Counted from the first letter of the stretch, positions 8,607 through 17,323 are shown. The stretch: DNA of 64,000 nt from Antarcticimicrobium sediminis (GCF_004348975.1 NZ_SMFP01000015.1:1-64000); one strand, 5' to 3'. Numbers and translations: made by a program. Notes: a model not told the origin generated them from the sequence alone.

Positions 8607-9110
8607 ATGAGGCATGGAACTTTGGCTGGCGCAGAACTCCAAGACCTTCGCAGGCTGCGCGGACTATCGCGGACAACCCTCGCTGCTCTGGCCAGGGTGC
8701 ATCCTCACACCATCCGATATTGGGAACGCAAGGCAACGGTTGACCTTCGCGGATACGCCCCCGACCGGATATTGCGGGCGCTGGGCTTGGCCGGGCAATC
8801 GAGGCGCGGAACCTATCCTGGCCCCCGGTTCTCGGGGTTTTTTGCGTCTATAACACGCGCGCGGGATGGGGGCTTAGTCCAAACGGATTTACCGGCAGTC
8901 ACAACGCGAACAAACTGGCGGTGCGGCGCGCGGACGCGAAAGGGAACGCCATGCCGGGCAAAGGCGCTACCGGGCAAGACGCGGTGCAGATTTCACGGCG
9001 GGCTTTCGACCGGCCCCAAGACCCGCGAAGGCCGGGACCGCATAGCCGAGGCGCAGCGGCGACGCTGGGCGCGCTGGCGGGTAGAACAGAGACGACCTGA
9101 GAAAACCTGA
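8607..9110 (+). CDS. HGGxSTGP-motif protein with an N-terminal HTH-like segment
   Basis: The 167-residue product has two parts. Residues 1-60 resemble a Cro/XRE-type helix-turn-helix (LAGAELQDLRRLRGLSRTTLAALARVHPHTIRYWERK). The C-terminal half (about 105-155) carries CGARTRKGTPCRAK followed by CRFHGGLSTGPKTREGRDRIAEAQRRRW, the HGGxSTGP motif with a probable zinc-binding Cys/His set. This motif is widespread in phage and island proteins of unknown function. I chose ATG 8607 over GTG 8589 because the protein similarity begins there. A terminator-like hairpin lies inside the coding region, and an 82-base decayed copy of the 3' end lies downstream. It could be a mobile-element regulator. The function is unknown. 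Confidence 0.7.
   Translation: MRHGTLAGAELQDLRRLRGLSRTTLAALARVHPHTIRYWERKATVDLRGYAPDRILRALGLAGQSRRGTYPGPRFSGFFASITRARDGGLVQTDLPAVTTRTNWRCGARTRKGTPCRAKALPGKTRCRFHGGLSTGPKTREGRDRIAEAQRRRWARWRVEQRRPEKT
8823..8843 (+). terminator. intrinsic-terminator-like hairpin inside the HGGxSTGP gene
   Basis: CCCCG, a 5-nt loop and CGGGG (8823-8837) are followed at once by six T residues (8838-8843). This is a short but classic intrinsic terminator shape. It falls between the HTH-like and HGGxSTGP halves of one open reading frame. It may be chance, or it may limit read-through when translation lags. Confidence 0.4.
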
Positions 9111-9205
9111 AATTCCAATACCACATATTGCTTTCCGACCCCTTTTCGTTTGACGTGCGTTGGTTCCTCGCGATGCTATGTGCGGTGACCAATGAAAGGG
9201 ATAGT

Positions 9206-9418
9206 ATGTCAAAGAATTTTGGGTTCGAGATCGATCTTCATGGTGCCCGAGTTGTTGTCGAGCGCGAACCGCTGCACTCGGCCTGTTCTACTGACAGCCA
9301 GATTGACCATGACATAAGCGCGCTCAAGTCCGAGTTGGACCGCTTGGCCGTCAAGATGAAAAAGGCCGTTCGGGAACAAGCCAACAAACCCTTATTTGAT
9401 GGCGGCAGAGATGTTTGA
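9206..9418 (+). CDS. small hypothetical protein next to the HGGxSTGP gene
   Basis: The 70-residue frame starts MSKNFGFEIDLHGARVVVE and ends in a helical, lysine-rich stretch (ISALKSELDRLAVKMKKAVREQ) that could form a short coiled coil. GAAAGGG lies 6 nt before the ATG at 9206, a convincing RBS. I do not recognise the family. It sits between the intact HGGxSTGP gene and a relic of a second copy, so the two may have been a mobile pair. Confidence 0.55.
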   Translation: MSKNFGFEIDLHGARVVVEREPLHSACSTDSQIDHDISALKSELDRLAVKMKKAVREQANKPLFDGGRDV

Positions 9419-9500
9419 GAAGGCCGCGAACCCATAGCCAAGGCGCAACGGCGGCGCTGAGCGCGCTGACGAGTGGACGGCTAACGACCGGACAAAACCT
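9419..9500 (+). pseudogene. decayed duplicate of the 3' end of the HGGxSTGP gene
   Basis: Bases 9419-9500 align without gaps to 9027-9108 with 64 of 82 identities by hand count. The intact copy reads EGRDRIAEAQRRRWARWR. The relic reads EGREPIAKAQRRR-stop-AR-stop-R, with both Trp codons changed from TGG to TGA. Many differences are G/A changes. The relic begins immediately after the stop codon of the small ORF. Confidence 0.75.
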
Positions 9501-9644
9501 ACTAGGCCATTGGTTCGCCGTCCTTGCTTCAACCGAATATCGACAAACCCTTGGTTTGGGGGGGGGCGGGTGCCATTTCTGACACCTTCATAACGGCGGA
9601 ACCGACTGCCCCGGCATCCGCGCGCATCCGCAATTCAGAAATTT

Positions 9645-9663
9645 AGGCATGAAGTACATGCCT
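9645..9663. repeat. 7-bp-arm inverted repeat in the gap before the tRNA
   Basis: AGGCATG (9645-9651) and CATGCCT (9657-9663) flank a 5-nt spacer. It lies in the otherwise featureless stretch 9501-9776, which also holds a run of nine or more G residues near 9558. No T-run follows on either strand. It could be a protein-binding site or chance. Confidence 0.3.
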
Positions 9664-9776
9664 CAACCTACCGTTCGCCCCATGCACCTTGCGCCCCCAA
9701 GCGCAAAATAGTTGGCAGGTATTTTGGCGGGTGCAGGCAGGCTTTCGCCAAATTTCAAAATGATTTCAGAGGGTAA

Positions 9777-9866
9777 TGGCGGACAGTGAGGGATTCGAAC
9801 CCTCGAGACGGTCTCCCGCCTACACACTTTCCAGGCGTGCGCCTTCGACCACTCGGCCAACTGTCC
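9777..9866 (-). tRNA. tRNA-Ser (anticodon GGA)
   Basis: The minus strand folds as a class II tRNA. The acceptor arms are GGACAGT (9860-9866) and ACTGTCC (9781-9787), followed by G and an encoded CCA (9777-9779). The D-arm is GGCCGAGTGGTCGAAGG. The anticodon loop CTGGAAA gives anticodon GGA. There is a long variable arm (GGCGGGAGACCGTC) and a T-arm with GGTTCGAATCC. It reads serine codons UCC/UCU. Its 3' end faces the accessory region to the left, the usual orientation for a tRNA used as an integration site, but I found no attachment-site repeat within the window. Confidence 0.96.
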
Positions 9867-10143
9867 ATGCGGCGGTTATGTGCAGGATCATAGCCACCGA
9901 TGCAAGCCGGAATTCACCTATTCTTGCACTAATCGCAGACCCGGTGAATTTGGGGGCTATTTTTCTGATCCCGCCTCATCGCAGGGATCCGGCCTGGCCA
10001 CCTAACCGCACCTTGATGTCAGAAGGTTTCAGGCGCAGCCTCCCACGGCCACGGCAGGCCACTCCACGCCGATGCCCTTACCGGACCCGCACCCCTGCCT
10101 GCGGGAGACAGGGGCGCGCTTACAGACAAACAGCTGTCAGGTC

Positions 10144-12666
10144 TCAGCCATCCACGTCGTGGTCTTGGCGAGGGGCGCCCGGGGCGCCGTTGCCCGTATC
10201 CACCGGACCCTTGTCGCCCGGGCGCAGCACCTCGGGGTTGCGCAACCAGATGTCGCGCTGTGCGAACGGGATCTCGATCCCCGCCTCGGCAAACCGTTTG
10301 GCAATCTCGTGGTTCATGTCGGATTTCACCGACAGCATCCAGTTCACGTCGCGCAGAATCGCCCGGATCTCGAAATCCAGCGAATCTGCCCCGAACCCGC
10401 GGAACACAACATTCGGAGCCGGATTGGCCAGAACCATCGGGTGCGCATTGGCGATCTCGCGCAGGATCGTTTCAACCCTGCGCGTATCGGTGCCATAGGC
10501 CACGCCCACCGGCACGATCGCCCGGCCCACAGTGTTGCCACGGGTATAGTTGGTGACCATCCCGCTCACCAGATCGGCGTTGGGGACGATCACATCGGTC
10601 CGATCAAAGGTCTCGATCCGGGTCGAGCGCACCGAAATGTCGCGCACATAGCCCATCTGCCCGTTGACCTCGATCCAGTCGCCCTCGGAAATCGGCCGCT
10701 CGATCAGCAGGATGATGCCCGAAACGAAATTCGACACGATGTTCTGCAAACCAAAGCCGATCCCGACCGACAGCGCCCCCGCCACGATGGCCAGCGAACT
10801 GAGATCAATCCCGGCAGAGGTGATCGCCACCAACGCCGAAAGCAGGATACCGACATAGCCGGTGCCGCTAACCACCGCGTTCTGCCCGCCCGCATCCAGA
10901 CCGGTGCGCGGCAAAAGGCTGCTCGACAGCGCGCCCTGAAACGCCCGCGTGGCAGCATACCCGATGCCAAAGATCGCAGCAAAAGTCAGGAAATCTGTCG
11001 GCGAGATATTGGTATCGCCGACGTTGAACCCAGCCAGGAATCGCGCCCAAAGCTCGGTCATGTCGGCCACCCGCGCGCCCCAGATCAGCGCCAGCACCGG
11101 CAATGCCAGCACCGACAGGGCAAAGCCCGCCAGCACCGGCACGATCGAAACCTCGACCGCCTCTCCCACCCCCGAGATCCAAGCATAGACGTCGGACACA
11201 AAGCGCTGCAGCACCAGCACCACGCAAAGCACCGCAAGCGTCAACATCGCGGGAAAGACAATTGCCTCAGCCAATATCTGATACCCGGCCGCCGCCAGCA
11301 GCGGCGCGGCCCCGGCCACCACCAGCGACAGCCCCCGCAGCGCCGGCGCCATCCGGCGCATGCCAGCGGGCATCGCCTCGGAGTCCGGATCCTCGATCAG
11401 GATGATCCGACGCAGCCGCATCAACACCACGGACGCCGCCAGAATGACCGGAAAGACCAGCACCGCGCGCGAGGCTTCGCTGATGGTCTGCACCGTCTCG
11501 ATCAAGGCAATGGTGCGGTACAGCACCAGCAGCAGCGCCACATAGAGCAGATTGCGCCGTGCCGCCGCCCGCGCCGACGCGGGGAGCGGGATCTGCGCAT
11601 CCTGATCCCGTTTGGAATACAGCCGGTCGCCCAGCCACAGGAACCCAAGGATGATCATCCCCCAGAGCGGCAGTTCGTTCAGGAACAAGGTGCCGCGCAG
11701 CCCGATCGCCTCAGAGGCGTTCACCGCCCGCGTGATCAGGTACAGTCCGACCAGCGGCATCCCGATCCGCCCCAGCGACACGATAAAGCGCCACACGCCG
11801 GTCCCGCGCCTGCCCAGGCCGCGCAGATAGCCGCCGGCCCGCTCGGCCCAGGTCCGACCGCGCGCCAGCAGGATCAGCCCCGCGATGGTGAACAGCAAGA
11901 TCAGCGGCGCGTTGTCGCGCAACCGGTTCAGATCGCGTGCCGCGCGCCAACTGCTCACTGTTTCGTTGCTGATGTCGCGCAGCAGAACCGTCAGATCCCG
12001 TAACGCCGTGGTCCAGCCGGCCGGGTTCAAAGGGGTCTCGCCCCGCGACAACAACTGCCGGGTCTGCCGCTCGCGGACGATCCGGTCCAGCTCGGAAATC
12101 AGCCCGTCAGCACGGCTATAGGCCTCCTGCGCCACCACGGCGGGCACTTGCAGATCGCGCAACTGCACGGTCAATCGGTCACGCAGGGCAGCGATATCCG
12201 CCGGTTCCGCCACCCCGTCAGCGGGGGCCTCTCCCAACGCGGAAAGTTGCGATTTCAGCGTCCCGATCCGCGACGAATTGTGATCGCGCGAGTCCAGAAA
12301 GGTCTGGCGGTAGGTCACCAACTGCGCGCGCAATTCCTCCAGCGCCGCGTTCGAGGCCCGGTTGGCGTCAATCGCGTCCTCGGCCCGCTGCGCCGTCTCC
12401 AACCAGGCGGTGTAATAGGGATCCTGATTGAGCGGCGCAGTAAGCGTCTTTTCAACGGCGGGGGCCTGCGGGGAGTCGGCGGCGGCCACCGTTTCCTGTT
12501 CCGCAGTCCCCTGCGCCACAGTCCCTTGCGCCAGCGCCCCGGCACCGGGCAACGCCAGCAAAACCGCCAGCAGCAGCGCTGTGACAGGCCCCGTGACGGG
12601 CCCCGTGACCGCCCCTGCGATCCGCCCTGACACCCGGCGCGGGTGCCCTGCCCGCCAGCCCGCCAT
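10144..12666 (-). CDS. MscS-family mechanosensitive channel with a periplasmic DUF3772-like N-terminus
   Basis: The 840-residue protein has a signal sequence (about residues 28-47), then a long periplasmic helical domain of the DUF3772 type. About ten membrane helices follow, and then the MscS pore and beta domain (VAGALSVGIGFGLQNIVSNFVSGIILLIERPISEGDWIEV, then RSTRIETFDRTDVIVPNADLVSG). It is a large MscK/DUF3772-type channel that would release solutes on hypo-osmotic shock. The ATG at 12666 overlaps the cysK stop as TGATG, so it is probably translationally coupled and is the fourth gene of the trg operon. The longer frame to 12717 overlaps cysK further and is less likely. Confidence 0.88.
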   Translation of the reverse strand: MAGWRAGHPRRVSGRIAGAVTGPVTGPVTALLLAVLLALPGAGALAQGTVAQGTAEQETVAAADSPQAPAVEKTLTAPLNQDPYYTAWLETAQRAEDAIDANRASNAALEELRAQLVTYRQTFLDSRDHNSSRIGTLKSQLSALGEAPADGVAEPADIAALRDRLTVQLRDLQVPAVVAQEAYSRADGLISELDRIVRERQTRQLLSRGETPLNPAGWTTALRDLTVLLRDISNETVSSWRAARDLNRLRDNAPLILLFTIAGLILLARGRTWAERAGGYLRGLGRRGTGVWRFIVSLGRIGMPLVGLYLITRAVNASEAIGLRGTLFLNELPLWGMIILGFLWLGDRLYSKRDQDAQIPLPASARAAARRNLLYVALLLVLYRTIALIETVQTISEASRAVLVFPVILAASVVLMRLRRIILIEDPDSEAMPAGMRRMAPALRGLSLVVAGAAPLLAAAGYQILAEAIVFPAMLTLAVLCVVLVLQRFVSDVYAWISGVGEAVEVSIVPVLAGFALSVLALPVLALIWGARVADMTELWARFLAGFNVGDTNISPTDFLTFAAIFGIGYAATRAFQGALSSSLLPRTGLDAGGQNAVVSGTGYVGILLSALVAITSAGIDLSSLAIVAGALSVGIGFGLQNIVSNFVSGIILLIERPISEGDWIEVNGQMGYVRDISVRSTRIETFDRTDVIVPNADLVSGMVTNYTRGNTVGRAIVPVGVAYGTDTRRVETILREIANAHPMVLANPAPNVVFRGFGADSLDFEIRAILRDVNWMLSVKSDMNHEIAKRFAEAGIEIPFAQRDIWLRNPEVLRPGDKGPVDTGNGAPGAPRQDHDVDG

Positions 12667-13703
12667 CACAGGTCTTCGAACACGCCCGGGATGCTCGCCG
12701 GCGCGGCGGTCATCCAATCAGGCACGGGCAGGTTTTTCTCTTTCAGAAAGTCGGGGTTGAACAACTTGGACTGGTAGCGCGAGCCATAATCGCACAGCAC
12801 CGTCACGATGGTATGCCCCGGCCCCATCTCTTTGGCCATGCGCACCGCACCGGCCACATTGATCCCCGAAGATCCGCCCAACACCAACCCCTCGTCATGC
12901 AACAGGTCAAAGATATACGGCAGTGCCTCCGCGTCCGGCACCAGATAAGCATGATCGGGCTTGAACCCCTTGAGGTTCTCAGTGATCCGCACCTGCCCGA
13001 TCCCCTCGGCGATGGAGCCGCCATCGCTGACCGTCAAATCTCCGCTGGTGTAATAGGAATACAGCGCTGCGCCCAACGGATCGGCAAGCCCGATCTTCAC
13101 GCCCTTGGGCTGCAACGCCTCGGCCACCCCCGCCAGCGTCCCGCCGGAGCCCACCGCGCAGATGAACCCGTCGACCTTGCCGCCGGTCTGCTCCCAGATC
13201 TCGGGGCCGGTGGTTTCCACGTGGGCCTGCTTGTTGGCCACATTGTCGAATTGATTGGCCCAGATCGCGCCATTGGGTTCGGTCCGGGCCAATTCCTTGG
13301 CCAGCCGCTCGGAATAGCGCACGAAATTATTCGGGTTGCGATAGGGCGCGGCGGGCACCTGCACCAATTCGGCCCCGGCCAGCCGCAGCATGTCCTTCTT
13401 TTCCTGACTTTGGGTCTCGGGGATCACGATCACCGTCTTGAACCCCATCGATGCCCCGACCAGCGCCAGCCCGATGCCGGTATTGCCCGCAGTGCCTTCG
13501 ACAATGGTGCCGCCCGGCTTCAACGCGCCCCGCGCCACCGCGTCGCGGATGATATAAAGCGCCGCGCGATCCTTGACCGACTGGCCCGGATTCAGGAATT
13601 CGGCCTTGCCGAGAATCTCACAGCCGGTCTCTTCGCTCGCCTTGCGCAGCCGGATCAGCGGCGTGTTTCCAATGGCCTCGGCCAGATCCCGTGCGATGCC
13701 CAT
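12666..13703 (-). CDS. cysK: cysteine synthase A (O-acetylserine sulfhydrylase)
   Basis: This 345-residue PLP enzyme makes cysteine from O-acetylserine and sulfide in the cytoplasm. The PLP lysine is K44 in PGQSVKDRA. The substrate loop is GTAGNTG (residues 70-76), with Ala in place of the more usual Ser. The PLP phosphate loop is GSGGT. It follows trgB by 160 bases and is coupled to the MscS-like gene. In Rhodobacter sphaeroides trgA, trgB and cysK form one tellurite-resistance locus, where extra cysteine or thiol capacity supports tellurite tolerance. The order here is the same. Confidence 0.93.
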   Translation of the reverse strand: MGIARDLAEAIGNTPLIRLRKASEETGCEILGKAEFLNPGQSVKDRAALYIIRDAVARGALKPGGTIVEGTAGNTGIGLALVGASMGFKTVIVIPETQSQEKKDMLRLAGAELVQVPAAPYRNPNNFVRYSERLAKELARTEPNGAIWANQFDNVANKQAHVETTGPEIWEQTGGKVDGFICAVGSGGTLAGVAEALQPKGVKIGLADPLGAALYSYYTSGDLTVSDGGSIAEGIGQVRITENLKGFKPDHAYLVPDAEALPYIFDLLHDEGLVLGGSSGINVAGAVRMAKEMGPGHTIVTVLCDYGSRYQSKLFNPDFLKEKNLPVPDWMTAAPASIPGVFEDL

Positions 13704-13863
13704 CCTGTCTCTCCATAAACTGGTTCAATATCGATGTAGCGCCGCCCCGGAGCAACCTCAAGCGCGGGCAAAGCCGGTGCATGAAATGCGGAACGCTGTT
13801 CCGCCCCGGAAACGCCCGCGCCGACACCATTGCATCGGCGGGCAGGATCGCGAAACGCCCGGC

Positions 13864-14991
13864 CTACCCTCGCAGCCTGTCGCGGTGCCGCGCCAGCCAC
13901 AGCGCCGTGACAATCAAGGGCATGTCACGATAGCGATGGGTGTCGACCCCCTCCATCAGCGCGTCGAAACTCAAAACCGCGCTGCGGATATCCTCACCCT
14001 CGGAATCCAGCCCTCCGATCTCAGCGACTCGCGTCAGATCGGCAATCCCGACATAAAGATGCACATACTCGCCCGAAGCGCCGGTGCTGGAATAGGCCTC
14101 GCCCGCCTTTTCCAACCGGGCGAGCGTCAGCCCTGCCTCTTCCTCGGCCTCGCGCAGCGCAGTGCTGTCGGGCGTTTCGCCCGGATCGACCAGCCCCGCC
14201 ACCGGTTCCCAGACCCAAGGCGCGCGATCACCGCTCAGATAGACCGGCGCGCGGAACTGCTCGACCAGCAACACCACATCGCGCACCGGATCATAGGGCA
14301 GCACGACCGCGGCCTCGCCGACCATCAGCGCGCTGCGGTTCAGCACCGGGCTCATCTCGCCGTCATAGCGGCGGAACTGCAGGTCGGCCTCTTCAATCCC
14401 GTGGAAATTCATATGGGTGAACGCATGGGTCCTGAGGACGACATCGCGGTCGACATCGCGATCAGGGTCCGCCGGACGCGCTTGCGCGGCCACCCAAGAC
14501 GCCGCCCGCCGCCGGATCGAGGGGAACCGCGCGGCGATCTCTTCGGCGCTCAGACGTCCGTGATAGGCCATCACCTCCTGCGCTGCCCGGCAGGAAATCG
14601 CGCCCCAGCGCGCCGCCCAGTCCTCCAACACCCAAGGCGCGCCAATCTCCCACAGGCCGGGATCGGGAAAGAACACCTCGCCCGCGCCATACTCCCCATT
14701 TTGGAGCGAAACCTGTACAACTTCTCGCCGATAGCCAAAGCCGCCCTCGTAAAACGACAGCCGCCCGATATCTTGCTCGGTGAGCCCGCTCACCAGCAGC
14801 CCCGGCGCGGCGGCCCCATCAGCCGGGACAATCATCGGAAAAATCTCGCCCTTGGCCCAATGCACGGCATGGCCCGGCAACTCCGCCGCGCGGGCGTTCA
14901 GCCGGTCAGGGCGACACCCCAGCACGATCCCCAACAGCGGCAGATGCCGCAATGTGCCATAGAAGAACAGATCAGCCAAATCTAGAATCAC
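13864..14991 (-). CDS. trgB: TrgB: gamma-glutamylcyclotransferase-like domain fused to a NUDIX hydrolase
   Basis: The 375-residue protein is a two-domain fusion. Residues 8-150 form a GGCT-like fold with the FFYGTLR glycine motif and an E82-containing FYEGGFGY segment. Residues 215-370 form an ADP-ribose-pyrophosphatase-type NUDIX domain. Its NUDIX box starts at G266 (GLVDPGETP) and ends in REAEEEAGL (280-288). This fusion is characteristic of TrgB, required for tellurite resistance in Rhodobacter. The biochemical substrate is unsettled: the first domain may be a structural relative rather than an active cyclotransferase. The start lies 16 bases after the trgA stop. Confidence 0.9.
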   Translation of the reverse strand: MILDLADLFFYGTLRHLPLLGIVLGCRPDRLNARAAELPGHAVHWAKGEIFPMIVPADGAAAPGLLVSGLTEQDIGRLSFYEGGFGYRREVVQVSLQNGEYGAGEVFFPDPGLWEIGAPWVLEDWAARWGAISCRAAQEVMAYHGRLSAEEIAARFPSIRRRAASWVAAQARPADPDRDVDRDVVLRTHAFTHMNFHGIEEADLQFRRYDGEMSPVLNRSALMVGEAAVVLPYDPVRDVVLLVEQFRAPVYLSGDRAPWVWEPVAGLVDPGETPDSTALREAEEEAGLTLARLEKAGEAYSSTGASGEYVHLYVGIADLTRVAEIGGLDSEGEDIRSAVLSFDALMEGVDTHRYRDMPLIVTALWLARHRDRLRG

Positions 14992-15007
14992 CTTATATGT
15001 CAGATAT

Positions 15008-15448
15008 TTATCGCCACGTCTTACTGGCGTATCCGGTCACGAATCCCGACAGGATTGCACCGACCACCAACGTCACGATGATCCCGGGCGCAAGCAGAAC
15101 CTGCGCATATTCGGCTGACAACTCGATGATCCCGTAGAGGGCGTCCAAAGGACCATGATAGCGATGGTTCATCGCTTGGCGAAACATCTCGTACCCACCC
15201 TGTACGACAAGCCCCCAAAAAACCAGAACAGCGACCCCCGCGATCCCGTTGTTCATCGCCCCGGGAAAGCTGCTCTTGCGGTTTCGCCCCATCACCACCC
15301 AGCCACAGACCACACCCAATCCGATGTTCAAAGGCACGAAAATGCCGAAATTCGTGCTCTCAGGCATGCGTGCCATGATCTGATAGGACACCGTGAACGC
15401 CAGTAGCGCAAGGCAGCAAGCGGCGACGAGTCGGGCGGCAGTGGGCAT
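15008..15448 (-). CDS. trgA: TrgA family membrane protein
   Basis: The 146-residue protein has four hydrophobic helices (LVAACCLALLAFTVSYQIM, FVPLNIGLGVVCGWVVMG, GIAGVAVLVFWGLVVQGGYEMF and VLLAPGIIVTLVVGAILSGF). Its position upstream of trgB and cysK identifies it as TrgA, the membrane component of the tellurite-resistance locus. Its mechanism is unknown. GGAGAG precedes the ATG. It is the first gene of the minus-strand operon, so the promoter should lie in the following 420-base gap. Confidence 0.88.
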   Translation of the reverse strand: MPTAARLVAACCLALLAFTVSYQIMARMPESTNFGIFVPLNIGLGVVCGWVVMGRNRKSSFPGAMNNGIAGVAVLVFWGLVVQGGYEMFRQAMNHRYHGPLDALYGIIELSAEYAQVLLAPGIIVTLVVGAILSGFVTGYASKTWR

Positions 15449-15871
15449 CGGCGGGCTCTCCTAAGCAGGGTGTGCGGGGTGTGGCAGGGTGTCGGGAGCA
15501 CCGCCTTGGCACGCCCGGCAGATCAACAAATCGCGCACAACATCATGAACAGTCTTTATCATACTGTTAAGTCTTTACTTTTCCGAAGATCGGATTTCAC
15601 AAAAGGAGAAAGGACAGGGGCGGGACAACCTCCGAAACCTGCTTCGACCACGCTGCGGCGCGCAAGGGCCTGTTCTTTGCGTTTCAGATGGAAGTTCATG
15701 TATCTTCACTTCTTATCAGTCACTTGAACGTCACTTCTCCGGCGTCACGTTACTTCTCCACAGGACGGCGCATTTCGGTGTCAACCTTTACCCTATGATC
15801 CGCGTCGGGATCCCTGCAGGTTGCGCACCAGTTGAATCAAAAGGTTAGGCCGGGTTTCGCCTATGGGCAAG
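15449..15871. other. trgA promoter region and intergenic gap
   Basis: About 423 bases between trgA and the photolyase gene, both transcribed leftward. The middle (15540-15600) is AT-richer than its flanks and is the likely site of the trgA promoter. A direct repeat of the form CGTCAC...TTCTCC occurs twice at about 15730-15760. I see no gene or strong terminator. Confidence 0.45.
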
Positions 15872-17323
15872 TCATGTCTTGCCGTCGTGGGCCCCCGCGA
15901 CGCTTCGGTTCTGATAGGCTTCCAGCGCGAGGCGTCGCCCTTCCTGCGCGCTGACGATGGGGGCAGGATACGGATCACCGGGTGCAAGGCCCCAGCACAG
16001 CGGGATCGCCCGAAAGTAATCGAGCGCTGTATCAGGCGGGCTTACCTGCCCCTCGGCGATCCAGGCGCGGCGATAGCTGCCATCTCGGTCGAATTTCGCA
16101 AGCTGGCTTTCGGGATTGAACACCCGGAAATAGGGCGTCGCATCGGGGCCACTTCCGGCGCTCCACTGCCAGCCCATGGCATTGCTCGCCGGATCCCAAT
16201 CGGTCAGATGCTCGGCAAACCAATCCATGCCGATGCGCCAATGGGTCATCAGATGTTTGGTCAGATAGCTGGCCACGATCATCCGGCCGCGATTGTGCAT
16301 CCGGCCGGTCACATACATCTCGCGCATCGCAGCATCGACAAAGGGCATCCCGGTCCGCCCGCGCGTCCAGGCTATCACGCGCGGATCGCTCCTGTCAGTG
16401 TTCCAGGGAAAGTCGTCCCACTCGGACCGCCAGTTCCCGGTCAGGATTTGCGGGCTGTGATACATCAGGTGATAGGCGAATTCGCGCCAGACCAATTCCT
16501 TGAAAAAGGTCTCGGCCCCCGCACCGCCCCTCTCACGGGCGGCAAAGGCCGCGTGCCAGCAGCGCTGCGGCGCGATCTCGCCCAGCGCCAGATACTCCGA
16601 CAGGCCCGAAGTGCCCTCGACCCCCGGGATATCGCGCCGCTGCTCATAGCGGGCGATCCCCTCGTCTATGAACCGCGCCAACCGATCCTGCGCCGCCGCC
16701 TCGCCAGGCGCGCTATGGGCGGCCAAAACCGCCGCGCCCCGCCGCATCGCCGTGCCCAGCGCCCAGTCCTGCAACCGATCGCTCACCGGCCATGCTTCAG
16801 GTGCACAAATGCGTCCGGGCGCGGGGAGTGGCGGCGCCACATCGCGGCCGCGCACCGTTTTCCACATCGGGGTAAAGACGCGATAAGGCCCGCCGGTCCC
16901 GGTTTGCACTGTCCATGGCTCGAACAACAAGGACCCGGGAAAAGAGCGCGCGTCGATCCCCTGCGCCTTGAGCGCGCTCTTGATTGCACCGTCCCGCTCC
17001 CGCGAGATCGGATCATAGGCCCGGGTCCAATGCACCGCGCCGGCACCACTCTCGGCGATCAGCGCCTGTAGAACCTCCTGCGCGGGCCCCCGCCGCAGGA
17101 TCAACCGGCTGCCCCGATCCGCAAGCGTGCGGGCAAAGACCTCCAGCCCCTGCCCCAGCCGCCATTGCGCCGCCGCGCCCAGCGCCGCGACCTGATCATC
17201 CAGAATGAACACGGGGATCACCGGGCGGCCACCGGCGCAGGCCGCTGTCAGCGCCGGGTGATCCGTCAGACGCAGATCGCGCCGCAGCCACAAGATCACA
17301 GGTCTGTCGTCACTGCGCATCAT
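15872..17323 (-). CDS. phrB: deoxyribodipyrimidine photolyase (cryptochrome/photolyase family)
   Basis: The 483-residue flavoprotein repairs cyclobutane pyrimidine dimers using blue light. The N-terminal Rossmann domain begins VILWLRRDLRLTDHPAL. The FAD-binding C-terminal half carries GTSGLSEYLALGEIAP, ELVWREFAYHLMYH, TGMPFVDAAMREMYVTGRMHNRGRM and DWFAEHLTDWDPASNAMGWQW. These are the class I photolyase FAD and DNA-lesion motifs. Trp residues of the electron-transfer chain are present in the WQW and WRxEW segments. The length is normal. It starts with two Met codons; either could serve. It stands alone between trgA and the desulfurase-like gene. Confidence 0.94.
   Translation of the reverse strand: MMRSDDRPVILWLRRDLRLTDHPALTAACAGGRPVIPVFILDDQVAALGAAAQWRLGQGLEVFARTLADRGSRLILRRGPAQEVLQALIAESGAGAVHWTRAYDPISRERDGAIKSALKAQGIDARSFPGSLLFEPWTVQTGTGGPYRVFTPMWKTVRGRDVAPPLPAPGRICAPEAWPVSDRLQDWALGTAMRRGAAVLAAHSAPGEAAAQDRLARFIDEGIARYEQRRDIPGVEGTSGLSEYLALGEIAPQRCWHAAFAARERGGAGAETFFKELVWREFAYHLMYHSPQILTGNWRSEWDDFPWNTDRSDPRVIAWTRGRTGMPFVDAAMREMYVTGRMHNRGRMIVASYLTKHLMTHWRIGMDWFAEHLTDWDPASNAMGWQWSAGSGPDATPYFRVFNPESQLAKFDRDGSYRRAWIAEGQVSPPDTALDYFRAIPLCWGLAPGDPYPAPIVSAQEGRRLALEAYQNRSVAGAHDGKT

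Noticed and set aside
8173-8736. 187-residue minus-strand frame across the symporter/HGGxSTGP gap
   Set aside because: It overlaps the ends of both flanking genes, its composition is Arg/Ser/Pro/Cys-rich, and it has no domain; best seen as an antisense frame.
9501-9776. Attachment-site search next to tRNA-Ser
   Set aside because: No second copy of the tRNA 3' end is present in the window, so an integrated element cannot be bounded from this sequence alone.
10072-12003. 643-residue plus-strand frame antisense to the MscS-like gene
   Set aside because: Gln/Arg/His/Pro-rich translation typical of GC-rich antisense frames; the minus-strand gene is clear.
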